64,000 nt of DNA from Bisporella sp. PMI_857 (Eukaryota > Ascomycota > Leotiomycetes > Helotiales > Helotiaceae): NCBI GenBank assembly GCA_021307315.1, contig JAJSPD010000019.1, forward strand, positions 496,001 to 560,000, in the 5' to 3' direction. A model generated the notes under the pieces. It saw only the letters and a list, made by a program, of their open reading frames with translations, was not told the DNA's origin and did no database searches. The translations under genes were made by a program, and so were the position numbers. Positions within the stretch are counted from its first letter, which is position 1. The number at the start of each line of letters is the position of its first letter. Of this stretch, positions 34,871-45,722 are shown piece after piece.

Positions 34871-36372
34871 AGGGCAGTAGTTGCACGCCGAGGTTGCCAT
34901 GACCGCAAGGTTCGCTGCATACGAATGCAATCTGACATATCCTGTGTTAATTGTTCGTCGGATGGACTGAACTGCGAACCCCGTACGAGAAGAATCAGGA
35001 GGTAAAGTGCTCGACTCCGTGTGGACTCTCCGACAACTCAATAACAGCCAGCAGGATTACGATCAAACCAGGCTATCGAGCGTCATCAATCCTCACGACA
35101 TTGTTTGAAGGTGATGGCTTGAATGATGGCGCTGACCCTCTAGTCGAAGCAGTGGCAGTCTCAGATCCGACTGTTGCTACCTTAGTACCAATATGCCTCG
35201 AGCCGCCTGGTCTCGGGTCTTCTTCGGTTCGAACACCTACTCCGGATGTGCCTATTAGCAACGACTCTTCCACCCCATTCCATCAGTTAGAATCGCACGT
35301 AAGTCATCACGAGGATGCTCCTACTATAGATGGCCGCGACAGTACTGTGCAGACTCCAATGTATGGTAAGTAGCGTTTTTCAGTGTAGCCCAAATCTGAG
35401 AGGGCTTTAACTACAAGCGGGGTGTAGGTGATCCCAGAAGCATTGAGTTGGTGATCGATATCTGTGAGCTAGAGCGTAGTTGCAGAAGCGGCTATTTCTA
35501 TGTCACCGATGCTGTGTCCTTGTCTCTTATTCCGGAGGATCATGCATAGTTGAGCTCTAAGAGGGTGTTTTTCTTATCACTCCCCCTTGTTTGTGACCAA
35601 ACCCTTAAGGCGTACTTCCGACGTTGTTCACCCTATCCTGCCCATCACGGATGTGAAAACATTTTGGATATTTACGATAGCCCTGACGGCCCAAATTGAG
35701 TTTACACTTATTATGGTCTACGTTTCTCAGCGCTTACCGACGAGATCCGACCTTTTGACATTGTATAGACCATGCGCCCCTGAGGAAGTTTCGATTGGCA
35801 CTTCCGGAGAAGAGGCTCAAGCGGTGAGTAAAAAGGATAAGATTGCGTCAACGAATATTAATAAGATTCTCGAGAGCCTGATCATAGAAAACCTTATTAA
35901 CACCTGTCAGGGACTTGTGTAAATATTGCTTCCTTGTGCGGCCAATTCCCTGTCACACTTTAATCGATTACCCCTGTCCCTATATAACCACCTCCCTTCT
36001 TCCCTTTCCCTTCTACTGTTCCCCATTCTATTCTCTTTGTCTCCCCATACGATACGCTCTTCTTCGGGTAACTAATAGAATTTCGAGTATAGTTGTATCG
36101 CTCTAGTTCCAGCTATGCAAATTCATCTCTTGAGCTGTGCCTGATAAAACATCTTGATTCGATGTCTAGGTCATAATCACCTCGATCTATGTATGATCGT
36201 TGTTCAAGAATTGCGGAATAGCTATTTCGGTGCGGAAATTATACATAAAATGTTTTCCTACACTGATAAACAGCTAGCTATTCGGCACACTAAAGAGGAC
36301 GCTCAAGATACTCTCGGTGCCGAAAGTGACACCTCCTTGGTAGCTATACCTCAAGATAATACGTCTCAATGA
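34871..36372 (+). pseudogene. Broken Zn2Cys6 transcription-factor gene
   Basis: Plus-strand relic of a fungal Zn2Cys6 regulator. At 34880-34990 the frame reads GCHDRKVRC followed by SCVNCSSDGLNCEPRTRR, five of six zinc cysteines at the right spacing; the first position is Arg (CGC) where Cys (TGC) is expected. A TGA lies just upstream with no ATG in frame. A serine/proline-rich linker follows at 35100-35370, then an intron-like GTAAGT ... TGTAG. At 35545 there is an in-frame TAG. The middle-homology start is recognisable but split over two frames: QTLKAYFRRCSPY then HPILPITDVKTF, consistent with a one-base indel near 35620-35640. A terminal helix-like block appears at 36170-36250 (LCMIVVQELRNSYFGAEIIHKMF). 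Several independent lesions support a pseudogene. Confidence 0.7.
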
Positions 36373-37319
36373 AGGTTTTGATGACATCGCGGAGCCGGAT
36401 ATTTCTACTATCTCAGATCAGTCTTTGAGCCTACTAAAAACTTTCTCCGAAAATAGGGGCATGACTATTTCTTTGTTTAGTTGCTCAGTTGACTAACATA
36501 TATCATTTGAGCGGATACTTAACATCATGGTTCGATCCTTTGACGTTCCCGTCAGGATATATTAATATATCTGCCTCAAACAACGTCACATGCATCTAGC
36601 TTCTCTAACGCGGCTGGCTTTGCACATTATACAATATATTGTATACGACTATACATCTTGAAATATATTGTACAAATCGTTATACATCATCGCTGTTGCG
36701 TGCGTGGTTTCCGATCGTTCCTGCTGCAATTGTAAGCTGTAAATGATGACTTTGCTTGGTCGAAATTTGACTACACGTGTAAGACTTGCTGTTATGACCA
36801 ATCAATAAATCAGGACTATGGTTCGACGGTAGCAACTTAATACTACAGAATAAACTATGTCTAAGGCCTTCAGCCATGCACTGCAATTAGTAGCAATAGG
36901 ATATATAATTATATGAAGTATAGCAATACCATAGATCATAAGGCTATTTTCGTTATATAATTATGAATAGTGAGCTGTAAAACTTTTTCAATAAAGTCAC
37001 GAGACTAGAAACCTAATTCTAAGTATACCTCCTCCAACTAAAAACCACATCAACTCCCACGAAATATCAGACATTCTCAACTCCAAATCTCCTAGAATAA
37101 TTGACTTCTTATCACATATGCTTTTTTCGGTCCTTTAATTCAAGGTGCTAATGGTTCCATCATCCCCTGTGACAGTCTGGTGAATATCCCTATAGCTCGA
37201 TCTTGTTCATTTTTTGATTTCAAATCTTTGATGAACTATGAATGCGGAATTTCAACACAATACGCATACTCGTACGGTTATGTCTCCTAGCTATGAGAAC
37301 TTGTCGGATGCTAGATAGT
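36373..37319. other. AT-rich intergenic region, about 950 bp
   Basis: No gene recognised. Between about 36620 and 36690 there are repeated short palindromic AT motifs (TATACAATATATTGTATA and related TATATTGTACAA), which can form a hairpin. The minus-strand ORF at 36680-36886 is unsupported. Confidence 0.4.
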
Positions 37320-40300
37320 TTACCTCGGTCCCAGTATAGAAGCTGTGGAATTGTCGAATGAGTCGTTCTGAATATCTTCCCGTGAGTAATTTATAATGTT
37401 CAGGTCCCACTCCTGATCGGAAACTCCGTGTTGGTTCATTTGCCATTGTGGCGAGCCCTGATCCATAAGATACGCATCAGCAGAAGTCATCCCACTTGCT
37501 GAAAAAGATGCTGTGATATTTGTGTCGCTCCTTGCTGAATCTATGAATGAATCTGTTGGAATCACTTGCTGGTGAAAATATCGGCGTACAAGTGACGGAG
37601 GATTTCTCATAACTGAAGAGAGTGCACTGCCATCGTGGAGCTCAGAGTGAGTGTGCTCTTCAATGTCAGGGAGGGCTGCTCCTTGACGCAGTTGCTCACT
37701 AGTGTTGCTGGGGGACGGGAAGACATGGTCGTAGCTCGACTGCGCTACTGAAAGGCTAGACTGCTACAAGAGTGTATTGATCAGCAGATCGCTCAAAGCC
37801 AACCTAGAGGAATCAGTTACACTTACATCGGGATTCGATGTACTTGACGAGACTACGTCGAATATATCATTCTGCGTCGGGTATGCCGTTGTGGTGGGGG
37901 GATGTCGGAGCAAGTCTGCTATTGCGATCCATCAGCAATTGCATCTGACATGTGTATGGATATCACAGACTCTGGTCGCTCTTCTGACGGGCATTTTCCA
38001 CAACCAGCCGAGCTAATCGGACAAGTTCTCCCACTTTGTTGAAAGGCACGCCTCCAGAGGTGGTGAACTCTAAGCGTCCCAAAAGCCCGATGACAACTTC
38101 CATCAGGGCTATGTCATTGTTCACCGATGCCAACAATGGATTGCAGACGACGTGCATGAAAATAGCAATAAGAGCAGTTACCGGATAATAGTGGAGAAGC
38201 CTGAAGTCTTGTCAGTTTCGCGCGGACCAGTCGACTCTAAGAGGCACGAGGCCCTCTAAATTTTCTCTACAGGATGGTAAACACACCAGCCTGGGGTATA
38301 ACTCTCAATTTCGAGATGCTTCGTTAATAATATCGTGGACCTTGCCGCCTCGAGGCAATATGTATCGGCAATGAGCTGCGTCTCTGGCAAGGCCATCGGA
38401 CGTAATTGAAACTCGCAATGGGTAAACATAGCATTGAATCTTCTGTATATGGCACAAACTCCATAATGGTAATTAAAATTCAAAATCAGTGCCTGGATAA
38501 AGGGGACATCGGTTGGCACACCCAGTGAACGAAAGCCCGCTCCTGGTCTGATGGCCGATGGTATGCTCTTACACCACCGAGATAAATCATCTGAGAGCGT
38601 TGCTGCGATGGATAACAGATCCTGAGAAGAGCGACTAAGTGCTGAAGCAGAATAGAGTTGTTTACCAATCTTGCCACACAATCTGGCAAATTGAACAAAA
38701 GTTAAGAGGAAGTCGAATCTGTCGTTATTAACATCACTGCCTCTATCCGCAATAGCATTTCCATGGATACCATGCGGAAAAGTACAGCTAATCTCATCAT
38801 CGTCGATGACCTTTTATACAGTAGCACAGTCAGCCTTTCCTTGAGTTTGAAGCATTGTGTAGTCTATAAGAGACGACTTACTGGCGGTCGACCATGGCGT
38901 AGCGCAATAGTTTTGTCCAAGATATATACTACCCAAAATAGGCTGTTCCGTTCTTGGATTTCGTCTTCCGCGAGGTCCCAACATGGTAGTGGCTGTCTGT
39001 GCATACCTAAAGACTGAGAAACCTGAGCAGCGATAGAGCAGAAAGTATATTCCAGTCGCTGTGGGCTTGATAAAGCTTGTGCATAGACCGTCTGCGTAAA
39101 AGAATAAATAGTTGTAAAGCTGGGTGTGCTAATAATTGGGAGAGCGAATATTGCTTACCATGACAGCAAGCGCCTGTGTCTCCACGTTAGTCACAAAGGC
39201 GTCCTAAAAGGTAGGATAAAGTATACCTGTACGATCATCACATTCGTTGGTTTGTATACCAGGTCCACTACAAGATCGATCGCTTTCTCAAAATAGCTCC
39301 AACCCTCAGCGGCGGAGTGTTCAAACGCCATTGAGGTCTCCGCTGATAACATAGCTCTGCATCCTGCAGCTAGCACCGCGTTAAGTAGTGCGGACCAAGC
39401 TGTGCCAAATTTTGTAGGGTCTTGGAAGTATGCATTGAGATGATTCTCAAATACTGATCGGTCTAGGATTGGGAAAAGACTGAAGCTCCTCAATTAACTC
39501 GAGATGTAAAATTTTGTGGATTTGGTATAGGCAACTTACCACTGAATATCCCTGAAGTAGGCTATAGAATGTCGTTAGTTATTAAAGCTCGCAAATATGG
39601 TGAAGAACAGAGTTGAGTTCACCATTGACGTATTCCCATGTCACAGGTATCGAAGGGTAAGGCTTTGAGGGAGGTCTTTGAGTTGCAGAGGCCCATGGAT
39701 TTGACGGAAGGTATCTAAGCATCTGTAGATGATTAAAGGCTTCCCCAGTGGCATTTTTAAGGATGGTGCAGCTCTCGTGCGCCTCGTCAAAATTGGCTTG
39801 TATCCATTCCAGTCCAACATCGGAAAAAAGGGATATCCCAGAAGAGGGTCCTGAATGCCAATGTTACAAATGATGATCTAGGATAGAACGAAGCTCAAAT
39901 GTGGTCGTTTACGATACCTGTGTACTCATCTCCGTCCTGATTTAGGAATAATTAATTATCGAAACCCACCGATGCAGAAAACATCATTTACAACATAAGA
40001 TTTCACTCACAAGTGTTTTGATCCATATTGCTGCGTAATTATTCGTCAAATTAACTGCCTCCTCACCCGATAGGATCTGGTCCAATAAGTTGACGTGGTC
40101 TTTTGGCCGTCTACTACTCTGACGCAATTGAAACAAGCTTGGGCTAGGCTCGGGTTCGGCAATTGAGCCCGTAGCCCTCGTAGGACTTCGTTGAGTAGCG
40201 CTTAAACTTGTATTGAGAGTCGAGATATTGCTTAATGTATTATTAAAACGAGTGGGATGTGTTGGCTCTTGGTTGAGGTACCTGTACGGGGATGAATTTC

Positions 40301-40601
40301 TAGGTGCTATAGCCTCACGTGCTGTTCGTGACGACACATCTGTCATTGCAGACTCCGTAAAGTGCTGCTCGTTGCTAGTGGAGGTTTGTCCGCTCCGAGT
40401 GCTCCCGGACAAAGACTCTGCTTCTAAATTTATGCTTGTAAGTCGTGCTGAATAGCAAGAGCCCTCAAGGACATGTTGTGGAGTTCGTAGTAAATTCTTT
40501 AACATACGCATATTTTGCAACTTCTGACCTAGTAATCTCTCGCCCACGTAGTTGCATGACAAGGAGCGGAGCTTGTTCATAATGCAAGTCAGTGGCCGCA
40601 T
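37320..40601 (-). CDS. Fungal-specific transcription-factor-domain protein, 12 exons, zinc cluster damaged
   Basis: Twelve exons join in frame to 680 residues: 40508-40601, 40011-40447, 39918-39936, 39623-39850, 39540-39561, 39227-39488, 39159-39173, 38882-39091, 38287-38810, 37971-38200, 37827-37915, 37320-37763. Microexons of 19, 22 and 15 nt are required to keep the frame, and all junctions have GT-AG signals. The Fungal_trans domain is clear: AYFRDIQWSFSLFPILDRSVFENHLNAYF split over three exons in the gene, then MHRQPLPCWDLAEDEI, FWVVYILDKTIALRHGRPP and VIDDDEISC. The C-terminus is Ser/Asn-rich. The DNA-binding cluster is not intact: the ATG at 40601 starts within it (TCIMNKLRSLSCNY, with Asn where the middle Cys should be), and upstream at 40664-40687 a separate frame carries SCRRCR. 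It may be a zinc-less regulator or a recent pseudogene. Confidence 0.7.
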
Positions 40602-40687
40602 TTATAAGGTCTGATGTCTCCTGCAAGCCAGACGCAGCAAAACATGCAGGATAAGACGCTCACTCTACACCGTCGACAACTAGGCTT

Positions 40688-41299
40688 AACCTTATCGCCT
40701 AATAATATGTCAGTTCAGTGCATTCTACGGTAAAGCGTAGCAATTAGGGTCGAGAACGTCTACAAACACTTTCTCTTATTTTTACGACACTCCTCACAAG
40801 CCATTGAGCTACGGGGCCTTTGTTTGTAGGCTCAAATGTAAATATAGACAATCCGAATTTTATCCAAAATACCTATCGTAACGAGCAAGTCGTGGTAAAT
40901 GTGAACAGAATGGTTTTATAACAAAAGTAGAGTGACCTGGCGGAACTTGTGTTGATGGGTTTGGAATGGGTGAGGTCTATAAGGCTTGGCTAAGCCTAAA
41001 AGATACTAGTGCTATTTCACATGGCTCATTTCCTCTGGGTCAGGCTTGGTCTTGTGATAGGCTGTTACATTTACACCTTGAACAACATTTTAGTCCTATC
41101 CGTTAATTCTACCTCCTTGACAAAGTCTTGTGGGCTGGTTAGTAGTAAGTGGCTTAAAATTATTTGCCCAAGTTTTCAATGTTCATCTTCAGCAAGTGAA
41201 GAAAAAGAGGGACGGTAAGGGATAAAGGGAGGTGGGCTTTCATTTATCTGGTAGCGAAGCGACTAGTAAGCTGAGGTAAGGAACTGACATAGGTAGATG
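40688..41299. other. Intergenic region, about 600 bp
   Basis: Upstream of the damaged transcription-factor gene. The plus ORF at 41009-41218 has no supporting feature. Confidence 0.35.
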
Positions 41300-41450
41300 T
41301 TGCATGCACGTGATGGGGTTGCTAGGGGCTCGGCAGCACACCGAAGGGTATAAGTAATAGGCTCGCGGCCTAAGGAATGGGGTAGAAATTAGTATTGTAC
41401 TGAATTGATATACGTCTTTCTATCACTCTGCCTAGTAAACCTGACACTCA
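41300..41450. repeat. LTR fragment related to the solo LTR at 51961
   Basis: This stretch shares, in the same order, several blocks with 52085-52250: CACGTG, GGGGCTCGG, GGGTATAAGTAA, an AGGAA..GGGTAGA.ATTAGT block and a GTA..TGA.TTGAT block. The order and spacing make chance unlikely, so I read it as the 3' part of the same LTR family. Its 5' part was not identified. Confidence 0.55.
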
Positions 41451-41776
41451 TGGTTACAGCGGCCAGATTATTACTTTTGGGTTGGGGGGGTTTAATAAAA
41501 AAAGCTTGATTTTAAACGACCCTGCGTCCTATATTTCTTTGAATATCGAGTACTCGGATTGTCATTATTTATAGCCACTATTGTGACTTTCCCTATGATC
41601 GAGGTAAGCCACCACAACCTTTAGTTAAGTCTACTACTAAGTTTCTCGTTCACAAAATTTGAAATCATGAGGGCCTTATCATTCAACTATATGGAATGAG
41701 TGACATCTCCATAAAGAATTTATTAATTTGGAAACCCTTCCTCCTCAGAATGTCATTTTAAGAAAGGATATATTTA
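41451..41776. other. Intergenic region
   Basis: About 330 bp, with a G-run followed by an A-run (41480-41505). No gene seen. Confidence 0.35.
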
Positions 41777-42558
41777 CTATATAAACTTAGTCCTTGTATC
41801 ATCAAAGCAGAATTCTGATATGTCAAACAACAATGGGTCTATGGCCACTTTTGTTTCTTCAATAACCTTGCCCGTCGCCTTCGACAACAGTGATCCCTTC
41901 TTAAGTTTCTCATTCTCCTTCAGCAGCCCATCCAGACTTTCCTGCACTCTTGAATATTCTAGTTGGAGAGATTCGTAAGACTGCAAGAGATCATTATGGC
42001 GGTCTCTAAGCTCTTGGAAACGCTGTTCGAGTTCCTTCATGAGCTTCTCTTTCCGTTCTCTAAAGGCGCGCTGTGAAGCTCGGTTTTGTGCACGGCGACG
42101 CTGGATATGTTAATAAGGGACCAAATATATCTTAGGGGGTAGTACAAATGTAGAGGCAAGGTTTTTATTGCCTTCCTCTTTCTTTCGTCGATTATGATCT
42201 TCGAGTAACCCCTCAATATCCAATTTCACAGGAATCATGTTCATAGGCACCAGCCACTCCCTCCTGGTAGAGTATATATACGGGTGTTCGAGGTAGGCGT
42301 TCGTGCTGTAGGTGCTGTCAGAACCCTACGGTATTTAGCAAGCTTAAGGTGAAATTGAAAGACTTTCAAGCTTACATTGCAGTTCACAGATGAGCTTGTT
42401 GGAGATTCGGCCAAAGTATTGGGATGCAGTAAAGACGCCTCTTCGGCTGTTATCATATAAAGACTGGCACCTTGGAAGCCTTCTTGATCTTGTTCGGGCG
42501 TCATTCTTGGAATAAAATTTTGTGGATAGCGAGAATAAGCAAGCAAGCTCACTGCCAA
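41777..42558 (-). CDS. bZIP transcription factor (AP-1/Yap-like basic region)
   Basis: Exons 41777-42100, 42146-42325 and 42376 to about 42558 join in frame through 45- and 50-nt introns. The basic region RRRAQNRASQRAFRERKE is a typical fungal bZIP/AP-1 contact helix (N-x7-R), followed by a coiled coil with heptad Leu/Tyr/Val positions (LEQRFQELRDRHNDLLQSYESL). The protein ends about 25 residues after the coil at FCFDDTRTKFI and lacks the C-terminal cysteine domain of oxidative-stress Yap1, so a Yap1 role is unlikely. The start is not settled: the first in-frame ATG of the exon is at about 42507 (MTPEQDQEGF), and protein-like sequence further upstream (LPLNDHWGSFNILALPDPYQQ, about 42560-42640) suggests another 5' exon I could not join in frame. 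Confidence 0.78.
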
Positions 42559-44214
42559 CTCACAACGTTCGCCGTCAGTTGTTGGTAGGGGTCCGGTAAA
42601 GCTAAGATGTTGAAGCTTCCCCAGTGATCATTCAATGGCAGCGTGGGTTGAGTAGTTCTTAAGAACACACAGTCTTGCTTTCTATGCATGTATGCTTCAA
42701 TATTGGTGAAAACACAGTAGGGAAGTTGAAGTCAAACACTAGATTAAGTGATAAGGGAAATAATGTTTGGCCTTACCCCTCACCAAGTAGAACCTAAGCT
42801 TCGTCTGTGGCTAGCTTTATCTGTGGCTAGCTTTATCTATGGCTAATGCTAAGGCTAGTACAGTCGCGGGGGGATGATCGGTGGCGACGGCGTTGTGGGT
42901 CAGTAACATAGAGATTCTTACAAATACAAAATAACAAGGCGACTAGCCCTTCTTTTACACGGCTTATTACTAAGGATTACTATAAGGTTCGAGGAGGGAT
43001 TACAATAGTGTCACGCTTGTAAATGTGCCAGGGTGATAGGGGGAGAGTAGCGCAGGGCCTAAAGATCCGAATGGTGGACCTGTGTTGTCGCAATTCGATG
43101 TGGTGTTGATGCGGGGTGGCTGGTGAGACGATGTGGTGGAACAAGGAGTGATAGAACAGAGTTCATCATCACCCCTTATATCCTCCCTATCTCTAGCTTC
43201 TCTCAATCGCCGCATCCATAAATCTATACGATTTCTAGCGTAGTTTCAAATTTACTAGAGGACTGTCCACCCCACCTCTCAGTTTCCTCAAAACTTAACC
43301 TTCCTCATGGTATGGTCATATTTTGGGTTTGGGGCAGTGGAGAAGGCGACAATGGACGAACGGTACTGCGCTTGGCGGCTTGTCACGGGCACGACACGTT
43401 GCTGCCGCCGTCACAAGACCCACTGCGATTCGAATACATTGGCAGTGGCGAGTCTGTTCATTGAGTTGTTGAGACTGGGTATGAGATTAAAGGTGTCCCA
43501 GTCGAAGGCAGGCTGTCATCTGAAAAAAGGGAAAGCAAGAGATCAAGCAAAGTTGAGTGGAAGTGAGCTGTGTTAATCTTATATCAAATTCTAATTTATA
43601 CAATAATGCAATCATATCCATAACCCAGGCCTCCCCAACCCACTCTAACAAAACTTGAATTTCAATGCATCATACTTTGGTCAGTTTCACTCTGCCATCT
43701 TTTTGCTCTTTCGAATCCATTAGAGTGGGTTTGGTAATCCACCACCGCCTGGTAAACTTGTTCTTGTGTGTTGAGGAGATGTTGGACTATCTTTTGCTAG
43801 CAGGGGACTGGTTACACGAACTTTAGCTCGTTAAATATATTAGTAAAAGATTTTAATTTTAAATTTCACTATGGTCAGGCAAAAAGCTATCTAAACCAAA
43901 TTAAAGTAGGGAGACGGGGATTGGCCGAAGTAAAATTGAGCCCTTTTTTTGGAAGAGGGGTTCTAAATTACAGAAGCTTTGCTTGAAGCTGGGAAGAAGG
44001 GGGCAGATATGTGGCTTATGAAGCCTCATTTCTTCATCCTTCTCAACTCAAATTGTAAGCAAAAGCATTCTAACATTTTGGCAACAACCGTATAACTTTC
44101 CCTACGGGCTTGATTTCAATTTTGAGAATTTAGACTGATGTGTATGCTTAGTCTTGGACACAATCCACGCCGTAACTTTGCCCCGAGATAATCTTGATAT
44201 GGGTTATCCAATCA
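42559..44214. other. Intergenic region, about 1.6 kb, with a small tandem repeat
   Basis: A 16-bp unit (CTGTGGCTAGCTTTAT) is repeated twice perfectly and once imperfectly at 42805-42850. The ORFs at 43000-43215 (minus) and 43307-43576 (plus) are unsupported. About 42560-42640 may hold a 5' exon of the bZIP gene. Confidence 0.4.
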
Positions 44215-44765
44215 TCAACATTGATGTTTGGGATCTCGCCCGCAGCCCTTAAATCTTTGTACCGTGACTCGTGAATCTTCAGTTTCTCTCAGAGGTCCAC
44301 CCATAATTGCATAAGAGCATTCGCACTGCCATCCGGATTCTATCTTAGAATTTCTACGTGTATCATCCTTTTTTCCGTAGTTGTGAATTGTAAACCACCC
44401 GTCTCCCATTGTGTCCGCGTTTCCTGTAAAATCCTCACGATCCACTGTAGCCTAGCGAAAATATGCAATTGTCTCTTGTCTGCGATGTTGACGGTCGGTG
44501 AAGCTTACCCCAGGCTTTATTGTAGCCTGGTCGAGCTTGAGGAAGAGAGAAGTATCGTAGTTGTGGCCTGCCAGTCGATTGTCGAACACGAGCGCCAATA
44601 CCTTCGGATTGCTCAATTGCCAAACTGGCCTTGCTGGTTGCCTGTGGTATCGTCATGTTCGCTGATTTCGGTACTATATAAATTGCTCAAGTAAAAGAGT
44701 GACAATTTACACGCCTTTGGAGGAAGTGTATCTTTCAGATGTGACCGTAAAAATGCCTCTACCAT
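44215..44765 (-). CDS. Small orphan protein, about 140 residues, cysteine-containing C-terminus
   Basis: Three exons (44713-44765, 44509-44641, 44215-44451; introns 71 and 57 nt) join in frame from ATG 44765 to a stop at 44215, giving 140 residues. The joined sequence reads as a real protein, for example VWQLSNPKVLALVFDNRLAG, YDTSLFLKLDQATIKPG and MGDGWFTIHNYGKK. Four cysteines lie in the last 50 residues (CECS, CGRD and the terminal C). An in-frame extension upstream (FRSLQTFSFTAVRPLSI) is possible, so the N-terminus is not fixed; there is no obvious cleavable signal peptide with the chosen start. I do not recognise the family. The support is the coherence of three splice phases, not homology. 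Confidence 0.5.
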
Positions 44766-45722
44766 GATAGATAAAGGTCTAACTGCCGTGAAGGAAAAGG
44801 TCTGCAATGACCGGAAATGTAGCAAAAGTTAGACGAATGTGATCAGATTGGCGGACGAACCATGAAAAAATAACACGAAAATTGCCACATATTGAGGAGG
44901 TACCTCGAAATGCAGTGATGTGCGACTGTGATTTGATTGTTCGGTGTATATGAGCGGATTTCAGATTTGAAAAGTGGGTGCGCATCAACTGGGAGACCCA
45001 CCGGGTACAAAACGCTTTAGCTCTTTTTGGGAAGCCTCATTATTGCGTTATAAAGCTGGGATGCCAACCTATAGATAAAAAAAGAGAACCATGCAATAAT
45101 TATATACTAAATTAGGCAAACAGTGAATTTTTGAAGTAAATTCCTATAGTAGTTTTGAAATTAAGAAATATTATTTTACTTTTATGCATATGATATGCAG
45201 GAAGTGTACAGGAAGTATGCTTACATGATTTCTTGAAAATATGCTATAGTATTTGTAACCCTACGTTTAATGCAATAATTAATTTTATATCATACGGCAG
45301 TAGTTGGGAATCTTGGCAACATAATTCCTAAGGTGGCAACAAAATTTAACGGCTACACCAAAGGAGACATTTAATATGCTTCGTCAGCAGCTGGCTAGTG
45401 ACTCTAGGAAATTAATAATACAAAAGCATGCAGCATGCGGCATGCCAAGACGCCACCGAAGGCAAGTTCCACTCTAGGAGGTTGCCAATCTTTTGACTCT
45501 CCGTCTGAGACTTTGGATTTTAGAGAAAAGTATATCTTTTCCCTACGATAACTGCAGACTTTGCAAATATTATTAGATGAGACGGCAAATTGGAGTACAT
45601 TCATGAATATATTGACACCTAGAGAATTAAGGGTCGTAGGTTTCGAGAGAACCCCATAATGGCTAAAAGTGCCTGCTAACACTTTAGAACGAGATCACAT
45701 CTAACGCATCTGTATACAAAAG
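44766..45722. other. AT-rich intergenic region, about 950 bp
   Basis: Short ORFs on the minus strand (44779-44988, 45404-45682) lack domain features. Nothing recognised. Confidence 0.4.

Noticed and set aside
34760..35041. Minus-strand ORF of 93 codons with plausible C-terminus
   Set aside because: It lies antisense to the zinc-cluster region of the Zn2Cys6 relic, whose cysteine spacing explains the open frame better.
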